A stretch of DNA of 64,000 nucleotides from the NCBI GenBank assembly GCA_934045905.1, contig OW203762.1, positions 40,153,702-40,217,701 of the forward strand, in the 5' to 3' direction. The translations under genes and the position numbers were made by a program. This stretch comes from Leuctra nigra. Its lineage: Eukaryota; Arthropoda; Insecta; Plecoptera; Leuctridae. Each line of letters starts with the position of its first letter. Position 1 is the first letter of the stretch. Below, one piece after another: positions 42,801-53,900 of this stretch. The notes beneath the pieces were generated by a model, which made no database searches, had not been told where the DNA came from, and saw only the letters and a list, made by a program, of their open reading frames with translations.

Positions 42801-43097
42801 TAGTTAATAAAGCATATTACTCTTTAGATGAATACATGAATGATTGAATAGAATAGAATATAATAGATTTTTTCCTTATTATTATTATTTGTATTAGAAT
42901 GAATGAAACCATGTACTGAGAATGAATGAATTACTTTTAATTTATTCATAGCGACTATACTTTATTATGGTAAAATTAGATTATAATAAATTCCATACAC
43001 CCAAGACAAAGCATAATTATTTATGCTTAAGGGTCACTGACAATGCTTGTATACATTACTTGTAATGTTGAAATGGAAATAAACTTACTTACTTACT
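39137..43097 (+). mobile_element. CR1/L2-group non-LTR retrotransposon, 5'-truncated in ORF1
   Basis: ORF1 C-terminal region, endonuclease and reverse transcriptase are present, and the element ends in a (TTAC)n tail ('aaacttacttacttacttag') at 43081-43099. The 5' junction near 39119-39137 has a small duplicated 'agggctgtcc' filler, a common feature of truncated LINE insertions. No long target duplication is visible. Confidence 0.85.
39806..42847 (+). CDS. retrotransposon ORF2: endonuclease and reverse transcriptase (about 1013 codons)
   Basis: The frame is open directly after the ORF1 TGA, but the first ATG is at 40154, inside the endonuclease. The APE-type endonuclease shows HQNVQSL, ISEHWL, YRSP, LGDFNVDF and the SDH motif (CLSDHTAQ). 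The reverse transcriptase shows LGNYRPISLLPAVSKILEK, QNGFRRGKST, CDLTKAFDCIHH, TGVPQGSILGPLLFIIFIND, the catalytic FADD (AELFADDTSII) and FLGITIDGKLNW. No internal stop or frameshift occurs over 3 kb, so this copy is young or was recently active. How translation would begin is unclear: readthrough or reinitiation after ORF1, or a mutated sense codon. Confidence 0.88.
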   Translation, partial: HDYEDEETQTTQITQPTNNNLRKKTKTNEHGDNTQEHLHIIHQNVQSLKSAQNSIEVFLDNQTLVGETTDILCISEHWLKNNEIESLNICNFTLQNSFCRSKYIHGGVAIYINNLLMNTVKPRVDINLSSQEKHIEITGIEIVNTRRNLLIITLYRSPLGSYDIFLNTLDILLQNITSNENKDIIILGDFNVDFSKDSTSQRNITNLLLSYNMKATITEPTRFSQIHNTSSTIDNIITNIPSHNFSTEVIENCLSDHTAQKISIQLHSNKPIPKILKRRKFNEENVKSFNETLQETDWSKVYDSSTPDEKYGAFEKIFLQKFDFHFPLKIVKIKQRQIISKWITNGIKVSRLNLKFLFQLNKHFQSEFTKSYYKSYKKTYKKVLKAAKNLDILNKIKRCDLKSRSKFIWNTINTQTNKNNTKMRPTENIKILDDRDVIITDHTQISNAFNKEYATAAKKLTDNPLANNNAFLKHMPVLENTSSKSIFIHATCPKEIVNITYNLKNKHSSGIDGIPISLIKKCIVHISQPLNDIFNSSIEHGIFPDKLKISKIIPIFKKGEKNKLGNYRPISLLPAVSKILEKILHNRLTLFLELENHLTNKQNGFRRGKSTNNTIGNFLDNVIKGIDEKDHVMGIFCDLTKAFDCIHHDTLLRKLDRYGIRGIAHKLLESYLTNRIQYVEITANDVHNKESKYLSEPLLTTTGVPQGSILGPLLFIIFINDLPNTLENAELFADDTSIIVKGNSKEDLKKKAEKVMEDATNWFQDNKLVLNSNKTNFILFNNKNIDPQSFDSIRNNLDNSLIKKVDNTKFLGITIDGKLNWNRHCEILKKKLSSACFALKIVRQTTNIKTAKIAYYANFESHVRYAIEQWGNSSQIRKIFTLQKRAVRTILGLKSKKDSFIKPHCKPQFIKHKILTVHSIYIYECILITKKNIQQHALNEDIHSHDTRTKTHVHTSNHRTKQTQKNSSYIKCKLYNKLPENIKNVTDINRFKYLLKTFLVNKAYYSLDEYMND

Positions 43098-44282
43098 TAG
43101 TGCCAAAAAGTGTGTATTTCAGTGAAATTATAAAACTTTTGTAAATTAATTGTTCTTGTATAATAAACGATGTGTCAGGAACGTACGATAAAAATATAAA
43201 AATTCTAAGTCTAACCAAAGTTACGTATTTATTCAAGAAATTAAAGATGTCGGCGAGTAAGCTCTAAAATGGCCGCCATTTTCAGGGAATTCGTGTTTCA
43301 AGGTTGCAGTTGCTTATGTAGGTTCATATTATGGACTTTGAACTTAAAAATCTATGGGTCACGAAATTAACCCTTTGGGGGGTGGGGGGTGGAGCCCTAA
43401 AGGTTTCGATGTGTATACAATAGGCCACACTAGCTAGATAAAAATGGTTCCATGCACATACTAAAGAAAATCTGCTCTTTCCAAAAAAAAAAATACGAGA
43501 ACTCAAAATAATGCCGCCATCTTGGATAAAAAGAGCTTATATTTCTTTTTTCATAAATTTCAGTACGTTCTTTATACAATACGAAAAAGTTTATTTGACA
43601 TAAAATATAGCCCTAATTATAATAAAGACATTTGTAATTTGCATATTCTCTGTATCTCCAACCGTTCTCCCTAAAACTTCATTTGTGTGTTGATAAAACC
43701 ATGATAAAACGTCCCAAGATAGGGATTTTAACATGTAATTTTAGTTCAGGAGGCGGTGACTCGATACCTTTGCAGTGAACAAGGGATGAGCAAAGTAGCA
43801 AATTTATCATCATTTTTCAACTGCTGTGCGCAAAATAACGAAATATAAACGCGTCTCATCGAAGATGGCGGCATAATTTTGGGATCTCGTGATTTTTTTC
43901 GAAAATGGCGGTGAAAATGGCGGTCATTTTAGAGCTTACTCGCCGACATCTTTAATTTCTTAAATAAATACAACTTTAGTTAGACTTAGAAATTTTATTT
44001 TTTTATCGTACGTTCCTGACACATTGTTTATTATACAAGAACAATAAATTTACAAAAGTTTAATAATTTCACTGAAATACACACTTTTTGGCACTTTGGA
44101 CAGCCCTGGGGCCCAAAATGGCCGCCCGATTTTTTGAGGATATCGAAATTATGGGAGAGCGGAAAATTTCCTATAAGACTGCTCAAGGAAAAATTAGTAT
44201 AACATTTTGCACTATTTTTGTGCTTACATCCCTCACTATTATGAATCATTACTGGATCAGCATTGAATTCAGACTTTCTTGT

Positions 44283-44303
44283 GGGGGGGGGGGGGGGGGG
44301 GGG
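44283..44303. repeat. homopolymer of 21 G
   Basis: An unbroken run of G lies about 45 bp outside the right end of the foldback element. Its length is likely to vary and to be error-prone in assembly. Confidence 0.8.
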
Positions 44304-44517
44304 CTATCGAAATTCCCGGGGAAAAAAACTCATGTCTAGACTAGCCCGAGAAAAATCTTCCTCAAGGTCACTCATATTATGCGATTTGGTTACATTTGGC
44401 AAATTAAATGTCATGTGTTTTCAAATGAAAAATCGCACATTTTGTTTCAATATCGAAAGGAATTATCCCCTAAGTACACATATAAATTTGCTTTGGTAAA
44501 TGCACCAACTATTCTTC

Positions 44518-45010
44518 TACAGGGAAGTCTCCTTAACATTTAGATTTCAGAATAGTTATTTTATGAAAGTTAATATGTTGCTGGCTGAACACAGATTTGG
44601 TATTGTATTGTATTGTATTTTATTATCATCCCGTGGACAAGTACATAATACATGTATGGGTATCGTCAGTATTATTATAGTATTATTTTTGTTGTGAGAT
44701 AAATAGTTTTCAAGGAATTAATTTACAAATATTGATATATTTCTTGCAATTTTAAAACAGGAAAATTGACAAAGACATCACAATCCGCTTGCCATAGCAA
44801 GCAAAGCAACACTTTATACTTGGAAATGACATCACAATCCTGATTCTCGTTGCCTGCCGTTTTTCCCGCCAAAATATCAAATGACATTTGAATTTGATTT
44901 TTATGAATGAAAATTTTAAACTTCGCTGATGATAAGTGTATTTATCATTGTTATTAATGTTGATATTTACATATTAACTGGAATAAAATTTCACGAGACT
45001 TCCCTATTTT
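44518..45010. mobile_element. AGGGAAGTCT-ended repeat, copy 1
   Basis: Left TACAGGGAAGTCTCC is roughly mirrored by CGAGACTTCCCTATTTTA. It is homologous to 57042-57526 over its right half ('aaatatcaa', 'tttatgaatgaaaat', 'gatatttaca', 'acttccctatt'). Confidence 0.6.
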
Positions 45011-45079
45011 AGGTACTACAAGTCAAACACATCAAAAAATAAAGATTTTATTATATTTCTTCCTATACGTCATTTAGAT

Positions 45080-45609
45080 CAGCGGTCGCCAACCTTTTGG
45101 ACCTCGCGGACCACTTATATGACAATTTTATATCTCGGGGACCACTCAGGCGCGTAAAATACGTATGACGGGAAATACGATTGGTGAGGGAGACAATGGG
45201 GGGTCTGGGGGGAGGGCCCCCCAGCACCAAGCGGGTCCGGGGCGCTTAGCCCCGGAAATTTTTGGTTTTCAGGAAGTCATTTGGCGCGTTTCTACGCTAT
45301 TTCAGCCAACTTTTTTTTTCCAGAAAAAGCGTTTAAAATAACTCTTATAGGTATTGGAAAAATACTCGGAAACTGATATTATTTTCATTATAGAGCTAGT
45401 GAATACGTATAGTTGGTAGGTAGATACTTTGTAAAGGCATTATTACGTATTGAAACATGTCCGAATTCAATACATTTGTGTTGTGCCATTTTTCTAAATT
45501 AAATAAATTGCATGGAAACTTAAAAGTAAACTTCCAATTTTCTCTGCGGACCACCAAAATTTTCTCGCGGACCACCAGTGGTCCGCGGACCACCGGTTGG
45601 CGACCGCTG
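45080..45609. mobile_element. hAT-type MITE, CAGCGGTCGCCAACC ends (530 bp)
   Basis: CAGCGGTCGCCAACC at the left and GGTTGGCGACCGCTG at the right are perfect inverses. A perfect 8-bp target duplication, ATTTAGAT, occurs at 45072-45079 and 45610-45617. A subterminal GCGGACCAC motif repeats at both ends. The interior is non-coding. Confidence 0.9.
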
Positions 45610-46560
45610 ATTTAGATAACATCAACCTAACTGTTCAAAAAATATTTAAAATACCGATAATTTTCTAAACCAATGGTTAACATTTTTGATATTTTGTATG
45701 ACGAAAATTTTGCCTGGGGGGGCGATGGACCACTTGATATTTACAAGCAGGTAAATATCATACCGCAGGTATGCCTGAATTCAACACTGTACTGGATAAA
45801 TATTGTATGGATGTATAATTTGGAATTTGAATTTTTACTAGGTAACTACCTAAATCATGGAATGAGAATTTATATTGATATTTTTTATTTTAAGAATATT
45901 TACAGAATGTTGTACAAATGATTTGTAATTACCTCATGATTACGACTTTAACTCCATATAAATAACAATATCAACACAATGCGCATATAAAAAATACCTA
46001 TCATAGTCTAAAAGTTACAATGACTGGCAACTAGGTTGACTGGCAGAACCTTTTGCCTGCTTTGAAGGTATAGTACTAGATTAAGTTATAATAAACGTAT
46101 ATTCTACAAAACAATTATATGATGCACACTTTATAAAAATTTCAATAGAAATGGTAAAATATAGAAATTCAATATAGAAATGTTGGAAATTTCAAAGTAT
46201 TTATGTACACAATGGCTAATAGAGTACTACCAACTTCTCCATAACAAGTAATGAGCTAGGTAAGTAGGTATGTATATACATTTTAAAAATCTTTGTGTGG
46301 TTAGCAAATTGTGTAAGATTTAGAAAAAATATTTCTATTGGTTTTCCAAAAAATGATAAATTTATATAGCTTAATGAAATGTAATAATTTACCCACTCTT
46401 TAGCTAGGTACCTAATTCAAAAAACAAAATATTAAAGAAAGAAAGTTCATTTACTTCCAAATCGGGAGATTATTATGTAACTCTATTTCTCAAAATTCTC
46501 TCCTTGTAGTTATTGTTTTTACCTTTCAGTACTATAATAAGGAGCTATAGTTACTCTAAA

Positions 46561-46698
46561 GTGCATCCATATAGACCGTTTTTGCATTTTATAACTTTTT
46601 TCTATTAGCCAATCACAAGTCTGTCATGAGCAGTTTTGCTGGACTTGTGATTATAAGAAAAGATACTAAAAACGTAAAAACAGTCCATGTGGATGCAG
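46561..46698. mobile_element. foldback MITE (138 bp)
   Basis: GTGCATCCATATAGACCGTT at the left is mirrored by AACAGTCCATGTGGATGCAG at the right, over arms of about 45 bp. It is downstream of the DOMON gene and may lie within its 3' UTR. Confidence 0.65.
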
Positions 46699-46947
46699 CT
46701 TAGGTTAAGTTGTTGACCAATAATAAAATTAGAAAATTTGCTTTGCTTTGCTAGTGAAAAGATGTTACAAATTAATCTCCAAGAAATTGAATTACATTGT
46801 TCGGTTAGTAAAATTCTCTAGTGGTTTAAAAAATAGTACATGTTCTCAATTACCTACTTGAAAACCTTACATTTTAGCAGATTTAAAAACAGATTCACCG
46901 ACTTAAATAAAGATTGCATTTACACTCATATTTCTATAAAACTGTAA

Positions 46948-49900
46948 CTAAGATTTGTGTTGGTGGTCTGGGCTATTATTATAGTCCACATAAACACGCA
47001 CAACTTCGCCAGAGTATTTCCTCTGAGATGGCATGAAGTAAAAGTCTGGTTGCATCTCTGCCTGCTGCCTCGGTGCCCCGCGTGACCTCTCTTGCGTGTA
47101 ATAGCCGTTATGTGGCGCCGCGTGTTGCGGTGGTAAATGAGCGGTGCGAGGGAGAGAGTACGTGGACCGTTCTCTGGGCGGCTGGGGATATCCACCTCTC
47201 GGCCGCTGTAGGGACTTGGTATCGGCATAATGAGACTTGGGCTCGGGATAATGCTGGGCATACCCACTACCGTTGTGATGCTGTGGAACAGGCTTGGTAG
47301 GCTGTGCAACGCGGGATGACCCATTGCTAGGGAGAGTTGTTGTCGACGCGACACTGGCTCCTGTAGGCTTGGTTTCTTCAGACTCAAACGCTTCAAACGC
47401 ATAGTTTGTGTTGGCCACGGAGTAATCCTTCCATGCCGAATTGGGAATTAATTTATCCTATTGAAACAAACAAGTAATTTTTATAACATAACATGTATCT
47501 AAGGGTACCTATCAATAATTTAACATGGTTGCGAAACAGTATCCTTGCCATTAAACAAAGCAACAAACTTACTTAGTACATTAATTGCAAGCATGCCTTT
47601 CATTCCCCAATTTGTTATTATTATTAACTTATTGAAGCATTCATTAGGTAGTAGAGTAACATTTAATCAATTTTCAAAAAGTAACTTAAATTATTGTTTG
47701 CTATTTTTTGCAAAAAGATGGATCGACTATTTGTACTTTCTATGAATTAATAATGGCAATAGAAGGTATAATGTATATTCCCACTAACAGGCTAACAGCA
47801 TTAGGTGATCTCTATGAGTCAAACAATAATATAATAGGTACACTTGGCAAAAAAAAATCGATCATTGAATGAATTTGAAAGTTTGCTGATCAGGTTCCAT
47901 AACAATCAAAGCGTGTTATTATCAATGAAATGAGGTTCACCTTATAGTGTGACGAAGAGACCGCGTTAGACTGACTTCTAATGATGTGATCTTATATGTT
48001 TTGTTTTGGTCAATCAAATTATTTGAGCAGTCATTTTTTGTTTTGCTGAGTGTACCGTATTGTATTTTTACTTTTAAGGAAGAGTCCCAATCACAGCCAA
48101 TCTACTTCTAGCATGCAACAGGGAAACAAGGAAAAGTTTTGGATATGACGTGGATCTAGACGACTGAGTCTAATATAATTACCTAGGTAAAGGTTTGAAA
48201 AAGAAATCACTAAATCAGCATTATTTTACCCTAATCATTGCGGCATTGTAGGGCCCTGCAGAGATTGATAAAGATTGTGTTTGCTGGTAGCAATAACTCC
48301 GGTTGCTTTTCGAATTACACTACACTAGCTGCACTGAGGTCTGACATGCTATGAGGCTAAATTGTTTTACCAATTTATTGAATATATTATTTACAACTGT
48401 AAATTAGTATATACAAGCAGGTATATTGACTGTTATCGAATGCGATTTGCCTCATACATAATGCATTTAGGTTCTTATCACTTAGTTGAGAGTATTATAA
48501 GAATGAAACGTTTACCGGTATTTAACGGTTTTCATTTCTGTCACCCACCGAACCGAAGGCAGAGTGTTATAACTGAAGGGTCTGACTCACCCGTCTTTTA
48601 CCAGTTTCTGCGACCCGTGCCGTAGGTGGACCCAGGCTGTTCGGGGCGAGCCGGGGTCCATTCACCCGTGTAAAGGTAGGGGGTGGATGGGTCGTTGGGG
48701 TGAAAATGACCGGGGGCCCCAAGCGGTATCGCATACACCCTCTACGCATGCCACAAAACAAGCCACAATGAGTAGGTGACAATAATTTATGAGAGCCAAT
48801 ATTAGTTAGCCGTAGCGGGCTTAAGCACTAAGCAGGGTGACTACAAATAAAATATAATCAAGTACCTTGTGCCACAGGACATAATACTTCTAATTAAATA
48901 CCTATGATGTAGGTACATAATAACTTCAATGAGATGATGAAATCCGAGATCCTTGTATACTGAATTTCTGTGATAAATGCAAAAGCCCCTGTTGGTACAG
49001 CCCAGTTTCAACAGAATAAAGAGACAGTAGGAACTAGGCCCAATAAATGTAGAAAATATATTGAATCAAATACAAAATGTTTGAAAGAGAAAAAAATTCA
49101 ACACTAGGTACCTACTTAATTAAACTAGGCTACCTAAGTAGTTTATTTTAAAATTTGTAGGGCTGTGCAAGTCTCGAAAGTTCTCGAATCTCGAATATGA
49201 AACTCCATCTCAATCTCGATCGTTTGATCAAATTACCATCTCGAATTTTCAAGTCTCGAGCATATCAACTAAGAGCCATCAAGATTTCCAATTTTTTGTT
49301 ATTTTTACAGGACTACGCACGCTAACTTTCTTTGTATCGTCCATAAATTTGATTTGTATTGTTTTATATATAAAGCAGACAGTTCTGCATACTTATCAAA
49401 TGTTATTCTTGTGTGGCTGGACAATTTGCATTGTGTTTCTCTTCCACCAAAAAAAATCTTTTTAAAAAAGTATTATCTTGCTCGAATATTCTCGATCTCG
49501 AAGGTAAAATATCTCGCTCGATCTCGCTCGACTTTTATGAAATAATCTCGATCTCGCTCGACATGAAAAATTTCAATCTCGCACAGCCCTAAAAATTTGT
49601 ATGAATGCGTATGAGTGATGTGGTAAAAAGAGTGCTTTATAACTAATCTGTAAGATATTCGATTTCCCATACTTTTGCTTGCATATTGAAAAGCAAATAA
49701 ATAGAAATAATATGTATTTACCTTGTGTCTCGATGAGGGAGTTTTGACAGTCTTGTAGATGGTGCATGCTGCCTGGATGACAGCAACAAACACCAAGGCA
49801 GCAATGCAGCCCAGCACGATATACAACTTTGTTGACGACAGCAGAGTTTCACTCTTGTCAGCATCGACAGGGATCGACGATGTTACTGAAACAAAATGAA

Positions 49901-50895
49901 ATAGTCATGTGAATTAGGATCTTCATATGTACCTACCTACCTACAAATTATTGTGTTTAGGTGAGATAAGTGCAGAAAACGATAGTCAGAGTTTTTGAAC
50001 TCTGAAAGACTAGAATTTCAAATTGTCCAACTTAAATTGTATAGTGGAATATGGACTTATGGTTGGAGAATTGTAAATGTTCAAATATCATAATTTCATA
50101 TGAGGTACAAAGATGAATGCAAATCACAAATGTAACTTACTTTTTTGTGCCTCAAAAACAAAGTATTCTGGATCAACGGCCAAGTTTCCAACGTGACCTG
50201 TCTGCACAGTTTCAAGCAGAGCCTGCTCGACAGTATTAACATTATCCTCCAGTGACCGGCCCTTTTCATACTGAGCCTTGTCAACCACGATGTTCATCTT
50301 GGCAAGAACATCACCATTATTTCTGGAAGAAAGACAATTTTGTAAACGTAAATAAAAATAAAATAACAAAATATGTGCTATACACACCTTCCTATACACC
50401 TTCTTTTGCATATGGAAACAAATATTAAATAAACATGGAATATTTTTTTTACACTCTATGAAAGAGCTTAAATACATCATTTGTTCTGAAGAGGTACTAA
50501 ATATGAGATTGATTTGGAGAAATAATTTTCTCAAATTGAAAGATATTTATTGGCAGCAAAACTTACTCGATAAATTCGTCAACTCGGAGTTTGTGGAAGC
50601 CAGGCACTTTGTCTAAGACTCCTTTAAATCCTCTTGTAACGGTATTGGAGAGAATCTCAAAGTCCTGTGATCCGGGATCTGGAGCTTGGAATCCTTCGCC
50701 GAGATTCACTAGCTTCACCTCAACATTGTACGAAAGTCGCGGTGGTGCCGGTGTTGTCACAATAGCATTCTCATCTGAAATTTTTACGAATCAAACATCA
50801 GTAATGTAGAAGAATATTTTTTAAATTATGATATATATATATATATTAAGTAATTCATATTCGGTTTTTGCTACGTATTTATTTCAATAGCCTAT

Positions 50896-50934
<39 letters not shown>

Positions 50935-53900
50935 TAATTTCGTATTTTCACGAACATATGAGTTATATGTTATATTATTCTTTCGGGAATCAGTTCGTGC
51001 TCTTTTCGTTTAGTCAATTAGTTTAGTCAATTTGGTTCATAATTTTTATAGTCTTTGGTTTTTGGTAGTTAATAGTATGCAGTGAATAGTTGTTTTTAAT
51101 TGTGTCTTTGAAATCGGGAGTTTTGACAGGTGATTTTTCTAGTAATTTTATTTTCTCTTTGTATGTGTCCCTGAAGATGGTGGATGTAATTCTACCGAAA
51201 CGTTGGATAAATAAAGATTGTCCAAGAGAGAAAAGAGCACGAACTGATTCCCGAAAGAATAATATAACATATATATATATATATATATATAAGGGGTTGA
51301 AGGTTGTACATATCAAATGCAAATGTATACAAAGCAGTGCACTACATTGACAATACACATTCTTATAGCAACAAACAATTAAAAACTAATTTGATTTCTA
51401 CACTAAAACTATTTTGAAGTGGCTTACCAATTTTGCATTGTTTAATACATATTCTTTCTGCCGAAAGAGCAGGAACTCTTTCATGTTTCCTAATCTTATT
51501 ATTGGTGGGATCAAATGCTCCTCCTTTCACAGGGAACATGAAAAAGAAGCACTTATCATCGGTGAAGGACACATCCTGTAAATAAGAGCAGATATATTAT
51601 AATATGCTTTAAACTAACTCCTTTCAGGCTAGAAGCCTACTCCTTGAATGGAAGAAGAAGAAAAACTCCTTCCAACCTTGCTCATCTTTTTGAATTCTCA
51701 AAAATTACACATACGAATAAGACAATAGAAAGATTTTCGGAAAAGTTGTTGCACGTGTCGGTGCTCACTCATCAACGTGTTACACAGAGTGTTTTCCTTG
51801 TCATACCTATTTAGATTCGTTGATGAATAATTGACGATAAATGAATTTTGTTAAATTTTGGATTATGCCCTATCTTAAATAACTGAATCACTTATCATTC
51901 AATCAGTAATCACACTTATTGAGGTAGTATGAGTTACGGCATTTCTCAATTACCTTTGGGTCTTTCGATATCCTCTTCCTCACAAAGGAAAGTGTTGTAA
52001 TGCCGTCCTTAATCCTTCCAGTCTTGTTGTAAATATCCTGTGAGTTATCCTTTATTGGTGGCAAGTAGCTGTTAATCCATGTATCCACCATGAATAGTTT
52101 ACCATTACTGTGGACGAGGCCAAGGATGGAATCTGTTTGCGACTGTAAAACATAAATATATGAAAGCACAATATACACTAGATATGTACTTAAAAGGGTT
52201 TGGATTGCTACCAACTGGTGGATCAATGCTGATCGACACTCCAGATGACAGAGACCAGGTGCAATATTATATTTGTTTTGTAGAGTGTCATCAGTTGCTG
52301 CAAACCTTTAAAAACTTTTTTAGAATATTTTCGTAAATTTCTGAGAGAGAAGAGTAGAAGTTTTATAGGAACTGAGTAGACAACTAGAATTTCAAAAGAT
52401 ATGAATGTCAGAAAAAAATCTGAAAGTAGGTAATGATTTGTACCTAATTAGATTAAAGATATTATTAATATACTTTTTCCTTCTATTCAAATTCCTTGAA
52501 TGTGCTTTCTATTTCCTAACTTCATTAATATATGAAGATAATGTGTCACAATTGTAAATATCTCCAGTGGTGTTCTGATATTAAAGTAATAAAAAGTTGA
52601 TGAACTAACCATCTTCTCATCATCGGAGAAACCGATGCCAGTCCAAGTATTCGTGTGGTTGGTTTCGATGGTGAAGCGGATCTCGTCGTTGCGGCGCAGG
52701 TACTCCCACTTGGCATAGTACTCGCAGTTGCGAAGCTCGGGATCGCAGTTGCGCGGCGTCTTCCAGTGGCCGTCACATCGAGCCACATCTATCACGGCAG
52801 ACGTGTCAGCCTGGCGCACGGCCTCATCTAAACAACGTCCCCAGTGTATTAACAACTGCCCATTGCTCATAAACAAAGAAATGGAGTTTCTAAACATTAG
52901 CTGAAGAGCGAACTGTGCTATTAGTTTCCTATTGATCGGAAACTAATGGCTTTTTCGCCTGGCCGCACTGGGCTGCTCTAGGTTTGCACTGAAGTGACGT
53001 TAGCATAGAAAACTCAGTGCAAATTTCAAATTGAGTGTAAACCTAGTGCAGCACAGTGCGGCTCGTCGAAAACGCCGTAACATTCGAGAACTATGAATGG
53101 GTCGGATCTACTGGGTACTGTAGGAGGAATCTACCGTAGTCTTGAGGGTGGTCATAAATTTGTTCCCAGCATCAGGTGGTTTGGACCAATTTTAGAGGGT
53201 AATACAAAATTAATGTCAATAAACTATGAACGATTATGAATATAGAAATAGCAAGAACAGCATTAACTCAAACTGTATACAGAACCTATATCTACAACTT
53301 AATTGCTTTCTGTCATAACGGTCATTATTTGTATGGAGCGGAAACTTAATATACGGTTATATTGATCTAAACGTCTTATGAATTGGTATGAGAGTGCCTA
53401 ATGCTGCCATTTGCTCAAAGTGGCATAGACTTTAGACAAAGGATAATATAGATTTACAGAATAAATCCAGTTTGGAGATTTAGCAAATGTTTACCAAAGA
53501 AGTTGAGGGAGGTCTGTCCTCTCTGATCGGCATGTCCATGGTATTTCAGCTCATCTTGCTTGTAGAAGTCTTTGACCGATGACTTGTCCTTCTCCAGTCC
53601 GGACTTGGGGGAGTGAACATAGCGGTTGGGTTCTTGACCTTGAGCCCAGATCACATGCATCAAGGAGTCCACGATCGAGTGGTCAGTGGGCTCCAATGCT
53701 GTCAACAACAGGTCATTAGGATCAATGAAATTGAAATATGACCATGGTTCGTTATGAAATCTAAAGAGCAAAATTTACCTTTCAATTTCTTCCTAAATAG
53801 AATTGTTGTTACACCGTCTTTCTCGAAGCCCATAGCTGCCGTCAGATCATCTTTACCACCCCAGAAGCTGTCCACTCGAGGAGTTGACCTATTTCAAACA

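Larger units (their letters stand above)
38971..44237. mobile_element. foldback DNA transposon split by a retrotransposon
   Basis: The outer end GTGAGGG..TGT.AGCACA is mirrored at 44237, with TA on both sides (38969-38970 and 44238-44239). The right inverted repeat (43910-44237) is continuous. Its left partner is in two pieces, 38971-39118 and 43099-43280, with the LINE at 39137-43097 between them. Removing the LINE restores a foldback of about 1.3 kb with arms of about 330 bp. A further inner inverted pair occurs at 43482-43522 and 43861-43900. No transposase is present. Confidence 0.85.

Noticed and set aside
50888..50935. Long AT dinucleotide run as a possible CRISPR-like or satellite array
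   Set aside because: It is a simple (AT)n microsatellite bordering the Penelope-like remnant, with no spacer-repeat structure.
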